A stretch of 64,000 nt of DNA from JAPOXR01 sp965214695 (GTDB lineage Bacteria; Pseudomonadota; Alphaproteobacteria; Rhodobacterales; Rhodobacteraceae), in the NCBI GenBank assembly GCA_965214695.1, contig OZ243967.1, forward strand, positions 992,001 through 1,056,000, written 5' to 3'. Positions within the stretch are counted from its first letter, which is position 1, and each line of letters begins with the position of its first letter. Below the pieces are notes generated by a model. It did not search any database. It had not been told where the DNA came from and saw only the letters and a list, made by a program, of their open reading frames with translations. This document shows positions 44,688-53,584 of the stretch, piece after piece. Position numbers and translations under genes: made by a program.

Positions 44688-45908
44688 TCAGGCCCAGAGA
44701 CTTGCCAATGGCACCGCCAACAGATTCTCGCCAAAAGACACGATTTGATCGCTGTCGTAGAGGACGATGCCTTGAACGAAGTTGCTGCCGCCGGCCGCGG
44801 CCAGCTTTCTCAAGCCCGAAAAATCCGCCCGTGTAACCGTCGCCGATGCCTTGACCTCGATACCGACGATCTCGCCGCGGCGGTTCTCGACCACCAGGTC
44901 AACCTCATTGCCGTCCTTGTCGCGGAAATGGGAAAACGAGCAACGCTCATGGCTCCAACTCGCCAGCTTCAGGCACTCTCCAACAACAAAAGTCTCAAGA
45001 ATCGCACCGAACGGCGTTCTGTCCCCGGCAATTCGCTCGGCTGACATGCCCCTCAGCGCCGAGAGAAGCCCGGAATCCAGGAAATGCAGTTTTGGCGACT
45101 TGATGAGCCGCTTGAGCCTGTTGGTGAACCAGGGCGACAATGAATGGGTCAGGTACAAGCCTTCGAACACGTTGACGTATTTCTGCGTGGTCACGTGATT
45201 CATGCCCAGGGCGGCGCCGATTCCGGAATAGTTGATCAATTGCCCGGCGTGCTCGGCAAGAATATTGAGCAGTTTCGGAATCTGGGCAGATTGGTCGATC
45301 CGGGCGAATTCACTGATGTCACGCTGAATGATGCCATCCACGTAACTCAGGTGCCAGTTCTGTCTTCGCGTCCGACTCCGGCGTTTAATCGCCTCGGGGT
45401 ATCCGCCTGCCAGGACACACTCGATCAGTGCCGTGCCAAGGACTGGTTCGCCGACGGATGGTGACTTGCCGGTGAAGACATCGTCCAGGAAACGCCCCTT
45501 CCCGCCCCTGATCTCGGCCTGCGACAGTGGCAGGAGCCGAACAACCTCCATTCGCCCGGCAAGCGAATCCGCAACCTGCGGGATCATCATGAGGTTGGCC
45601 GACCCGGTCAGCAGGAAACGTCCTGGCCGGGTGTCACTGTCGACCGAGGACTTGATCACCAGCAACAGGGTCGGTACCCGTTAAACCTCGTCGACCACCG
45701 CCCGGTCAATACCTCGAAGGAAGCCGACCGGGTCGCTTGTCGCGCTATCCAGCAGCACGGGATTGTCGAGCGAACGGAAGGACATGTCCTCGCTGGCGAT
45801 TGCCGTGGCGAGCGTCGTCTTGCCTGACTGGCGCGGCCCGGAGATCAGGACCACCCGGGTATGCTTCAGCGCGTCCTCGATTCGCCGTCTGCCCAATCTT
45901 GGGTGCAT
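44688..45908 (-). pseudogene. AAA ATPase with DUF4143 domain, interrupted by an in-frame TAA
   Basis: One continuous frame of 407 codons with a single TAA at codon 76 (45681-45683). Before it: Walker A GPRQSGKT at residues 24-31 and Walker B AVVDEV. Directly after it: RVPTLLLVIKSSVD and LLTGSANL, then DUF4143 and a terminal nuclease-like EVDLVVENRRGEIVGIEVKAS. Relatives have Gln (CAA/CAG) at the stop position (DEVQRVP), so one C-to-T change explains it. The downstream part has no good independent start. Sequencing error is possible. Confidence 0.85.
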
Positions 45909-46841
45909 GATCCGCTCCTTCCGTGACGGCCAATTCAGGCGCGTCTTGCATCAATCTGCAATCGATTATCCGACCAATTGAAAGAATCCATCCGACCATC
46001 TGAAAGAATTTGTCCGTCCAATTGAAAGTGAAGCGCCGGGAATCGCCAGCTTGTCTTGACCGTCCAGCGCCCTCCTGGTGGAGATTTGCCTGTCCCTGAC
46101 ATGCCTTTGCATCCGATGACCAGGCAGAAAATCAGGTACAATCTGCCATTTACCGGACCAAGCCGCCTCCGGATGGCCGTCCTTGGCCAAATCCCGACCT
46201 GCCGATCATGAACCCGTCTGCACGACCCGTGAACGCACCCATATTCATTCGGGCCGCAAACCAGGAACCGCACGCAACAGGCTGACTCGCCACAACATGC
46301 CAACCTGAATGAGCATCGACCTTGAGCCCCGCCCGCTGCAACCCCACGTCAAACTCCAACCGGGAGTCGGGAATGACTGTCGTTCTTGGTTTTGCCATTC
46401 CGGACGGAACGATCACGGGAGACCGAAGATGGAACCGGAAGCCAAGAAACCCCGGCAGCGGACCCAATCGCACACGTCATCGGATGTCGCACCATACGGG
46501 AGGCCTTTGCCCGCCTGGGTGGTCTCGACGAGGAGGCGCTGAAACTGTGGGGCACGAACTCGCCAAACAGCCGCACGCCGTTGATCGCCGACTTCGCCTA
46601 CTTGCATGACACCGGGGCTGGGTGTTGTGTTGGTGCAGTTACTTGCCTACCTTCCGGGGTCGTGGCGCCATTGCATTTTGCAGGCGGGTGACGGGAGTTT
46701 TGGGGGCTGACCAGATGCATGTGTCTTGTTCCGGATGTCGGCCGGGTTTGCTGGCGGTTATGGTCATTTCGCCTCGCTGGCTGTGGGATTGGACCGTGGC
46801 TCCTGCCTTGACTTCACGAACTGGTCGGGCGGCCTGATCCC
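45909..46841. other. 930-bp stretch without a convincing gene
   Basis: Apart from the 22-bp repeats at its left end I see no gene with support. A 101-codon frame at 46386-46691 encodes a plausible segment (IREAFARLGGLDEEALKLWG) but ends in low-quality sequence, has no recognised family and no good ribosome-binding site; it could be a gene remnant. The part 46610-46720 is rich in G and T on the plus strand. It probably reflects past insertion or deletion. Confidence 0.45.
45969..46034. repeat. three 22-bp tandem repeats upstream of the broken ATPase
   Basis: Units start at 45969, 45991 and 46013, exactly 22 bp apart. The shared core is TCCG(A/T)CCA(A/T)(T/C)TGAAAG, 16 bp. They lie 61-126 bp upstream of the ATPase start. 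The spacing of two helical turns would place proteins on one face of the DNA, as in operator or iteron arrays. Confidence 0.75.
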
Positions 46842-47771
46842 GTGACCATTCGGACGGGACGCATGGCTTTTGCCGGTGAATTGCTTCCCCGCGGTGAGGG
46901 GCATCGTGGCGATTGCAGATATCTGCCCGTCTGGCGTGGCAAGCCGCTGGTGGCTGGCGGGTCGGCGCTGTGCTGGCTCGGCCCGGATCACCCGCTTCTC
47001 GACCAGGTGGTCGGGCGGCCGATTCATGTCGGCGATATCGATGACGTGCCGGGATTTGCCTGCGATGTCTCGGAATGGCAGCCGGCCGGGATCCCGGATG
47101 TTGGCCCCGACTCGATTCTCGACCAGACCGTGCAGCACCATCCGGATGCCCCCGCCGGTTCGGATTTCGTCAATCTCCGCTCGGTGATGACAATTCTGAC
47201 CGACCAGGAGGCCCGGTTCATGGCCCGGGCAAAGCCATTGCTGGCATGGCATTCCCGGAACCGGTTCTGCGCCGCCTGCGGAAACCGGACCCGCATGTCA
47301 GAAGATGGCCAGCGTCGCCTTTGCGACCACTGTCAATGCGAGCATTTCTGCCGAATCGACCCGGTCGTCATCATGCTGGTAACCAGTGGCAATTCGGTGC
47401 TGCTGGGCAGGAACCAGGGCTGGCCGGATCGCATGTACTCGCTGCTGGCCGGCTTCATGGAACCCGGAGAGACCATCGAGGCGGCCGTTCGCCGCGAGAC
47501 CTTCGAGGAGGCAGGGATACGGGTCGGCAAGGTCGGCTATGTTGCCTCCCAGGCATGGCCGTTTCCGTCATCACTGATGATTGGCTGCGTCGGCCAGGCC
47601 GATTCAACGGAGATTCGGCTTGACCGGAATGAGCTGGCGGCGGCCCTCTGGGTCTCCAGGGAGCGCATGCTGGATATCTGGGCCGACCCGGATGCCGAGA
47701 TCAGGCCGCCGAGAGCGGGGTCGATGGCCGAATACCTGATCTGGCAATGGCTGACCGGATGCAGGATGTGA
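46842..47771 (+). CDS. nudC: NAD(+) diphosphatase / NADH pyrophosphatase
   Basis: A 309-residue protein. N-terminal FAGELLPR-like strand region, the zinc ribbon CAACGNRT...CDHC near residues 144-166, and a complete Nudix box from GFMEPGETIEAAV to REXXEEAGI near 205-227, with the NudC-specific SQPWPFPxS motif as SQAWPFPSSLM. It hydrolyses NADH to NMNH and AMP and can remove NAD caps from RNA. Start GTG 46842 or ATG 46863; neither has a strong ribosome-binding site. Confidence 0.92.
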   Translation: MTIRTGRMAFAGELLPRGEGHRGDCRYLPVWRGKPLVAGGSALCWLGPDHPLLDQVVGRPIHVGDIDDVPGFACDVSEWQPAGIPDVGPDSILDQTVQHHPDAPAGSDFVNLRSVMTILTDQEARFMARAKPLLAWHSRNRFCAACGNRTRMSEDGQRRLCDHCQCEHFCRIDPVVIMLVTSGNSVLLGRNQGWPDRMYSLLAGFMEPGETIEAAVRRETFEEAGIRVGKVGYVASQAWPFPSSLMIGCVGQADSTEIRLDRNELAAALWVSRERMLDIWADPDAEIRPPRAGSMAEYLIWQWLTGCRM

Positions 47772-47855
47772 CCGGACCCGGTGGTGGGCCCCGTCGTCGG
47801 AGGGGCCGCCAGTGTCAGTGGAGGGGCGCCTGGGCCGCCATGGCCGGTCCGGGCC

Positions 47856-48686
47856 TCAGTTGCGCTCGATCGCCGCCGGATAGACCCCGAGGATTTCCAG
47901 GTAGTCGGTGAAGAATTCCAGCTCTTCCAGCGCCAGCGCCAGATTGTCGTCGTCGGGATGGCCCTGGACCTCGGCAAAGAACTGCGTTGCGTTGAAGGAG
48001 CCGCCGACCATGTAGCTTTCCAGCTTGACCATGTTGACCCGGTTGGTGGCAAATCCGCCAAGCGCCTTGTACAGGGCCGCCGGAATATTGCGCACCCGGA
48101 ACACGAATCCGGTGATCATTGTCGGCGCCCGGCGCTCGAAATTCCGCTCGCACGACATCAGGAAAAACCTGGTGCGGCTGAATTTCTCATCCTCGACATG
48201 GCGGCTGACCGATTCCAGGCCGTAAATCTCGCCGGCCAGCTCCGACGCCAGTGCCGCCTGCGTCGGATCGCCGGCATCGGCGACATGCCTGGCAGCGCCG
48301 GCCGTGTCGGCCCATGCCAGGGGGCGAATTCCGTGTTTGCCGATGAAGCCCCTGCATTGTCCCAGGAGGACAGTGTGGCTGAGCGCCGTCTTCACATCAG
48401 CCAGGCTGACTCCCGGCAGCACCAGGACATTGATGTGGATGCGGACGAAGACCTCATCGACGATATACAGGCCCGAATGGGGCAGGAGGCGATGGATGTC
48501 GGCAACCCGGCCATAGATCGAATTCTCGACCGGCAGGACCGCCATGGAGGCGTGTCCCGACCTGACCGCTTCCACGGCTCCCTCGAAAGTCTCGCAGGGC
48601 ACGGCAACGGCGTCCGATCTCGCCGCCATGCAGGCCTGGTGCGAATAGGCTCCCCGCTCTCCCTGGAATGCTATCCTGTGGACCAC
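47856..48686 (-). CDS. pheA: prephenate dehydratase
   Basis: A 276-residue monofunctional enzyme making phenylpyruvate. RIAFQGERGAYSHQA opens the catalytic domain, LPVENSIYGRV is the substrate loop, and TRF at residues 172-174 is the catalytic Thr-Arg-Phe. The ACT domain (TGFVFRVRNIPAALYKAL onward) carries the LESYM phenylalanine-binding turn, so feedback inhibition by Phe is expected. Divergent from the cytochrome c gene. Confidence 0.94.
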   Translation of the reverse strand: MVHRIAFQGERGAYSHQACMAARSDAVAVPCETFEGAVEAVRSGHASMAVLPVENSIYGRVADIHRLLPHSGLYIVDEVFVRIHINVLVLPGVSLADVKTALSHTVLLGQCRGFIGKHGIRPLAWADTAGAARHVADAGDPTQAALASELAGEIYGLESVSRHVEDEKFSRTRFFLMSCERNFERRAPTMITGFVFRVRNIPAALYKALGGFATNRVNMVKLESYMVGGSFNATQFFAEVQGHPDDDNLALALEELEFFTDYLEILGVYPAAIERN

Positions 48687-48810
48687 TGGACCGCCCGCCT
48701 TGCTTCGATTCCACCCGGAAACCGCAACCTACTATATCTTGCAATTCGTGAATGGAAGGCTGTAGAAGGCGCCGGGAAATGCCCGGTCCGCCGACCGTCG
48801 GGAGTTACGC

Positions 48811-49332
48811 ATGTTTGACACCATGACCGCAACCAAGACTGTTGGTGCGCTTTGCGGCGCGATGCTGGTCCTGCTGTTGGGGAAATGGGCCGCCGAATCG
48901 ATCTACCATGTCGGGATGGACAGCCATGGCGACTCGCATGCAATTGCCAGCCTGTTCCCGGAACCGGACGCCCATGGTGACGCCGCCGCCATGGTCGAGG
49001 CCGTGGATATCATGGCCCTGCTGGCCGAGGCCGATGCCGCCAAGGGGGCCAAGGTGTTCGCCAAGTGCAAGGCCTGCCACAAGGCGGATGACGCGGTCAA
49101 CGGGGTTGGGCCCCATTTGGTTCAGGTCATCGGCCGGGCCGTCGCGGCCATTGACGACTTCAGCTATTCGGGCCCGATGTCGGAGATGGAAGGCAGTTGG
49201 GATGTCGAGACGCTGGCGGCATTCCTTGCCAATCCGAAACGATTCCTTCCCGGCACCAAGATGTCGTTTGTCGGCCTGAAGAAGCCCAAGGACCAGGCCA
49301 ACCTGATTGCCTATCTTCAATCGCTCCAGTAG
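48811..49332 (+). CDS. membrane-anchored cytochrome c (CycM-like)
   Basis: A 173-residue protein with an uncleaved N-terminal anchor (VGALCGAMLVLLLGKWAA), a flexible linker, and a class I cytochrome domain. Heme motif CKACH at 86-90 and distal Met151 in PGTKMSF. It carries electrons from the bc1 complex to aa3-type oxidase in alphaproteobacteria, and the oxidase subunit IV is encoded near the right end of the window. Next to pheA as in many relatives, but kdsB, often between them, is absent. Confidence 0.92.
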   Translation: MFDTMTATKTVGALCGAMLVLLLGKWAAESIYHVGMDSHGDSHAIASLFPEPDAHGDAAAMVEAVDIMALLAEADAAKGAKVFAKCKACHKADDAVNGVGPHLVQVIGRAVAAIDDFSYSGPMSEMEGSWDVETLAAFLANPKRFLPGTKMSFVGLKKPKDQANLIAYLQSLQ

Positions 49333-49349
49333 ATTTCACCACATGCATT

Positions 49350-49381
49350 CTCCCGGCTGGCCGCGACAGGGGCGGCGGGAG
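49350..49381 (+). terminator. possible terminator after cytochrome c gene
   Basis: CTCCCG and CGGGAG close a GC-rich hairpin 18 bp after the stop. The following GTGAATTTCG gives only a short T-run. Termination is therefore likely but weak. Confidence 0.45.
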
Positions 49382-49412
49382 TGAATTTCGCGCGAGGCGG
49401 GCGGGCAAGACG

Positions 49413-49441
49413 TTGATTGCCAATCCGGCAGTGGATAGGCT
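49413..49441 (+). promoter_or_regulatory. candidate promoter of yejABEF
   Basis: TTGATT at 49413-49418 and TAGGCT at 49436-49441, 17 bp apart, 26 bp upstream of yejA. AAAGGA at 49454-49459 is the ribosome-binding site. Confidence 0.45.
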
Positions 49442-49466
49442 TCGAGGAAAATGAAAGGATTCGGAA

Positions 49467-51371
49467 ATGAGGGACGAGCTGGTTCGGCCCGGTTCTGCAG
49501 ATTCACGAACGGGTAGCCGGAACTTCCTGGCCGGAGCGATTCTCGCCGCAGCCAGCCTCGGTGCATGCCTTGCGGCCCCGCCGGCCCTGGCGAGCCAGGA
49601 CATCATCATATCGCACGGGATTTCGACCTTCGGCGATCTAAAATATGCCGAGGATTTCGAGCATTTGGAATACGTGAACCCGGACGCGCCCAGGGGAGGC
49701 GAAATATCGATCTGGGCACCCGGCACCTTCGACTCGATGAATCCCTATACCCGCAAGGGGCGGTCCGGTGCACTGTCCAGCATCCTCTTCGAGTCGCTGC
49801 TGACCGGAACCGCCGATGAGGTCAGCGGCACGTATGGGCTCCTGGCCTCGACGATCGAGTATCCGGAGGATCGCAGCTGGGTCATCTTCAATATCCGGCC
49901 GGAGGCGCGCTTCTCTGACGGCACCGCGGTAACGGCGGAGGATGTCAAATTCACCTACGAGATCTTCCTGGCCGAGGGCCTGTTTTCGTTCCGCAGCGAA
50001 CTCGAGCGGGCCGTAAAATCGGTTGAAGTCGAAGACACGCTTCGCATCAAGTTCACCTTCAATACCGAGGAACCGCCGCGCGATTACCCGGCCATGGTCG
50101 GCGGTTTGCCAATTTTCTCCAAGGCGTGGTTCGACTCCACCGGTGCCGGACTTGATGAATCAAGAATGGAGCCTGCCATCGGCTCGTCGCCCTATGTCGT
50201 TGATTCCGTTGAACCGAACCGGCGAATTGTCTACCGGCGCAACCCCGATTACTGGGGAGATCACCTGCCCATCAATCGTGGCCGGCAGAATTTCGAGACC
50301 ATCCGCATCGAGTATTTTGCCGACAGCGCCGCGGCCTTCGAGGGCTTCAAGGCGGGCGAATACACTTTCCGCTCCGAAAACAATTCGAAGACATGGGCGA
50401 CCGGATACGATTTCGGGGCGGTCAATGACGGATGGGTGCTGAAACGAACATTTGATTCCGGAACTCCGGCCAGTGGACAGTCATTCGTCTTCAACCTGCG
50501 GCGCGAGAAGTTCCACGATGTCCGGGTTCGCGAAGCGATTTCGCTGATGTTCAATTTCGAATGGTCCAACGAGACCCTGTTCTACGGCCTCTATGACCGG
50601 ATCAACTCCTTCTGGGAGAACAGCTTCCTGGCCGCCGAGGGATTGCCGGGCGAGGATGAACTCGAATACCTCGAGCCGATCAGGGAATTCATTCCTGCCT
50701 CCGTGTTTACCGAACCGGTGGTCATGGCGCCGCCCTCCGGCGATCGCCAGCTGGATCGCGGCAATCTCAGGCGTGCCTCGGCCCTGCTCGACGAAGCCGG
50801 GTGGCCGGTCGGCGATGACGGGTTGCGCCGGAACCAGGCTGGAGAGTTGCTGCAGGTGGAATTCATCGAGGATTCGCCGGGCTTCGACAGAATCGTCAAC
50901 CCCTTTGTCGAGAATCTGCGGCGCCTTGGCGTCGATGCGGTCTATACCCGCATCGATCCGGCCCAATATACCGACCGGTCCCGCAACCACGATTTCGACA
51001 TCATCACCACGAGCTTTAGCCTTGGCCTGGAGCCATCAGCGGGCGGCCTGCGTCAGACCTTCGGGTCGGCATATGTTGACGGTGTCTTCAACGACATGGG
51101 GTATGCCAATGAAGGTGTTGACCGGCTGATCGACGTCATCCAGGAAATCGACAACGCCGAGGAATTGAAGGTGGCGGTCCGGGCGCTGGACCGGGTTTTG
51201 CGAGCCGGTAAGTTCTGGGTTCCGCAATGGTATCGCGGCTTCCATACCGTTGCCTATTTCGACATCTTCGAACACCCGGAGACCATCCCGCCCTACTCGC
51301 TCGGACAGCTGGATTTCTGGTGGTTCAATGCCGACAAGGCACGAAAGCTCCAGGATGCCGGCGCTATCTGA
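49467..51371 (+). CDS. yejA: oligopeptide-binding protein YejA (SBP family 5)
   Basis: A 634-residue periplasmic protein. A twin-basic-rich N-terminus precedes a signal segment (FLAGAILAAASLGACLAAPP). The mature start HGISTFGDLKYAEDFEHLEY and NPDAPRGGEI are typical YejA. Later LLASTIEYPEDRSWVIFNIRP and ETLFYGLYDRINSFWENS fit the large-lobed peptide binders. First gene of a yejABEF importer; homologues take up peptides including antimicrobial ones such as microcin C. Confidence 0.93.
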   Translation: MRDELVRPGSADSRTGSRNFLAGAILAAASLGACLAAPPALASQDIIISHGISTFGDLKYAEDFEHLEYVNPDAPRGGEISIWAPGTFDSMNPYTRKGRSGALSSILFESLLTGTADEVSGTYGLLASTIEYPEDRSWVIFNIRPEARFSDGTAVTAEDVKFTYEIFLAEGLFSFRSELERAVKSVEVEDTLRIKFTFNTEEPPRDYPAMVGGLPIFSKAWFDSTGAGLDESRMEPAIGSSPYVVDSVEPNRRIVYRRNPDYWGDHLPINRGRQNFETIRIEYFADSAAAFEGFKAGEYTFRSENNSKTWATGYDFGAVNDGWVLKRTFDSGTPASGQSFVFNLRREKFHDVRVREAISLMFNFEWSNETLFYGLYDRINSFWENSFLAAEGLPGEDELEYLEPIREFIPASVFTEPVVMAPPSGDRQLDRGNLRRASALLDEAGWPVGDDGLRRNQAGELLQVEFIEDSPGFDRIVNPFVENLRRLGVDAVYTRIDPAQYTDRSRNHDFDIITTSFSLGLEPSAGGLRQTFGSAYVDGVFNDMGYANEGVDRLIDVIQEIDNAEELKVAVRALDRVLRAGKFWVPQWYRGFHTVAYFDIFEHPETIPPYSLGQLDFWWFNADKARKLQDAGAI

Positions 51372-51395
51372 ACCTGATCCTGCGGTCGACCCGCC

Positions 51396-52478
51396 ATGGG
51401 TGCCTACATAATCCGCCGCCTGGCGCTGGTGCTGCCAACGCTGATCGGCATCATGATCATCAACTTCACCCTGGTCCAATTTGTGCCGGGCGGCCCGATC
51501 GAGCAGATCCTGGCACAGCTCGAGGGTGAGGGAGATGTCTTCGAGACCATCTCCGGAACCGGGGGAGATGCACTGCAGGAAAATCTGGGCGACGACAGGT
51601 ATCTCGGCTCGCGCGGCCTTCCGGAGGAATTCATAAAGGAGCTGGAGGTCCAGTTCGGCTTCGACAAGCCGCCGCTGGAACGGTTCCTGAACATGATGTG
51701 GGGCTATGTCCGGTTTGATTTCGGCGAGAGCTACTTCAGATCAATCAGCGTCATCGACCTGGTGCTGGAAAAGATGCCGGTCTCGATTACCCTTGGCCTG
51801 TGGTCCACGCTGATTGCCTACCTGGTGTCGATACCGCTGGGAATTCGCAAGGCGGTCCGTGATGGCACGCCATTCGACACCTGGACATCCGGCGCCATCA
51901 TCGTCGGCTACGCAATTCCGGGCTTCCTGTTCGCCATCCTGCTATTGGTGCTGTTTGCTGGTGGCACCTACTTCAAGTGGTTTCCGCTGCGCGGGCTGGT
52001 ATCTGACAATTTCGACGAGTTGAGCCTCATTGGCAAGGTTGCCGACTATTTCTGGCACATCTCGCTTCCGGTCCTGGCATCGACGATTTCCGCCTTTGCC
52101 ACGCTGACATTGCTGACCAAGAACAGCTTCCTCGACGAGATCAAGAAACACTACGTCATGACCGCCCGGGCCAAGGGGTTGAGCGAGAACCGGGTTCTCT
52201 ACGGGCATGTCTTCCGTAATGCCATGCTGATCGTCATTGCCGGGTTTCCGGCGGTATTCGTTGCCGTGTTCTTCGGCGGGTCGCTGATCATCGAGACCAT
52301 CTTTTCGCTGGACGGGCTCGGCAGGCTCGGCTTCGAGGCGGCGGTGGCCAGGGATTACCCGGTGATTTTCGGCACATTGTATGTCTTTGGATTGCTCGGC
52401 CTGGTGGTCGGCATCATCTCCGACCTCATGTATGTCTGGATCGACCCCCGCATCGATTTCGAGACCCGGGAAACATGA
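51396..52478 (+). CDS. yejB: oligopeptide ABC permease YejB
   Basis: A 360-residue permease of the DppB type. N-terminal IIRRLALVLPTLIGIMIINF, an extended periplasmic loop around residues 45-110, and a coupling loop KKHYVMTARAKGLSENRVLYGHVFRN in two halves. It ends ATGA with yejE. Confidence 0.94.
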   Translation: MGAYIIRRLALVLPTLIGIMIINFTLVQFVPGGPIEQILAQLEGEGDVFETISGTGGDALQENLGDDRYLGSRGLPEEFIKELEVQFGFDKPPLERFLNMMWGYVRFDFGESYFRSISVIDLVLEKMPVSITLGLWSTLIAYLVSIPLGIRKAVRDGTPFDTWTSGAIIVGYAIPGFLFAILLLVLFAGGTYFKWFPLRGLVSDNFDELSLIGKVADYFWHISLPVLASTISAFATLTLLTKNSFLDEIKKHYVMTARAKGLSENRVLYGHVFRNAMLIVIAGFPAVFVAVFFGGSLIIETIFSLDGLGRLGFEAAVARDYPVIFGTLYVFGLLGLVVGIISDLMYVWIDPRIDFETRET

Positions 52479-53584
52479 TTCGCCTGTCGCCGCTCGGGCG
52501 CCGCCGCTGGCGCAATTTCCGGACCAACCGGAGGGCGTTCTGGTCACTCTGGCTGTTTGCGGTGATCTTCGGCTTCTCGCTGCTGGCGGAGTTCGTCGCC
52601 AATGACCAGCCGCTGCTGGTGAAATACCGGGGCGACTACTTCGTGCCCATCTTCAAGTTCTATCCCGAAACCGCCTTCGGCGGCGATTTCCAGACCGAAG
52701 CCATATATCGCGATGTCGAGGTCAGGTGCCTGATCGTGTCCGGGGGGCTGGAGGATTGCTGGGACGATCCCGAGGGCACACTTGCCGATGCCATGGACGG
52801 CATAGTCGGCAGCAGGGAAATCGAGCGCGGCTGGCTGCTGTGGCCGCTCGTTCCCTACTCCTACAAGACCATCAACGATCTTGGCCGGGCGGCGCCATCG
52901 CCGCCGGATGCGGATCACTGGCTCGGAACCGATGATACCTCCCGCGACGTCGTGGCGCGTGTCATCTACGGGTTTCGGCTGTCGGTGCTGTTTACCATCA
53001 TCGTGACCATTACCACCTCGGTGATCGGCGTTGCCGCCGGGCTGATCCAGGGATATTTCGGCGGGTTGATCGACCTGTTCTTCCAGCGCCTGATCGAGGT
53101 CTGGGGTGCCACCCCGTCCCTCTACATCATCATCATTGTGGCCGCGATCTGGCAGATGGATTTCATGCTGCTGGTCATCCTGATGACCATTTTCGGCTGG
53201 ACTGCCCTGGTCGGGGTCGTGCGCGCCGAATCCCTCAGGGCCAGGAATTTCGAATATGTCAGGGCAGCCAGGGCGCTCGGCCTGCCCAACTCGCTGATCA
53301 TGCGGCGCCATGTCCTGCCCAACGCCATGGTCGCCACGCTGACCCTGCTTCCCTTCATCATCACCGGCATTATCGGGTCGCTGGCGGCGCTTGATTTTCT
53401 CGGCTTCGGCCTGCCTTCGAAATCTCCATCGCTCGGCGAGTTGACCCTGCAGGCGAAGCAGAATCTGCAGGCACCCTGGCTCGGCTTCACCGCCTTCTTC
53501 ACCTTCGCCATCATGCTCTCGCTGCTGGTATTCATTTTCGAAGGGGTGCGGGATGCCTTCGACCCGAGAAAGACCTTCAAATGA
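52475..53584 (+). CDS. yejE: oligopeptide ABC permease YejE
   Basis: A 369-residue DppC-type permease. The N-terminus LSPLGRRRWRNFRTNRRAFW then helix SLWLFAVIFGFSLLAEFVA is followed by a long periplasmic part with the YejE motif NDQPLLVKY. LGTDDTSRDVVARVIYG and ARALGLPNSLIMRRHVLP mark the family. Overlaps both neighbours by 4 bp. Confidence 0.94.
   Translation: MIRLSPLGRRRWRNFRTNRRAFWSLWLFAVIFGFSLLAEFVANDQPLLVKYRGDYFVPIFKFYPETAFGGDFQTEAIYRDVEVRCLIVSGGLEDCWDDPEGTLADAMDGIVGSREIERGWLLWPLVPYSYKTINDLGRAAPSPPDADHWLGTDDTSRDVVARVIYGFRLSVLFTIIVTITTSVIGVAAGLIQGYFGGLIDLFFQRLIEVWGATPSLYIIIIVAAIWQMDFMLLVILMTIFGWTALVGVVRAESLRARNFEYVRAARALGLPNSLIMRRHVLPNAMVATLTLLPFIITGIIGSLAALDFLGFGLPSKSPSLGELTLQAKQNLQAPWLGFTAFFTFAIMLSLLVFIFEGVRDAFDPRKTFK

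Noticed and set aside
45681..45683. Programmed readthrough or unusual decoding of TAA
   Set aside because: Nothing in the context suggests recoding, and only this gene shows an internal stop, so a point mutation or read error is simpler.
46386..46691. 101-codon frame as a real gene
   Set aside because: No recognisable family, no good ribosome-binding site, and an overlapping frame of equal quality; kept only as a possible remnant.
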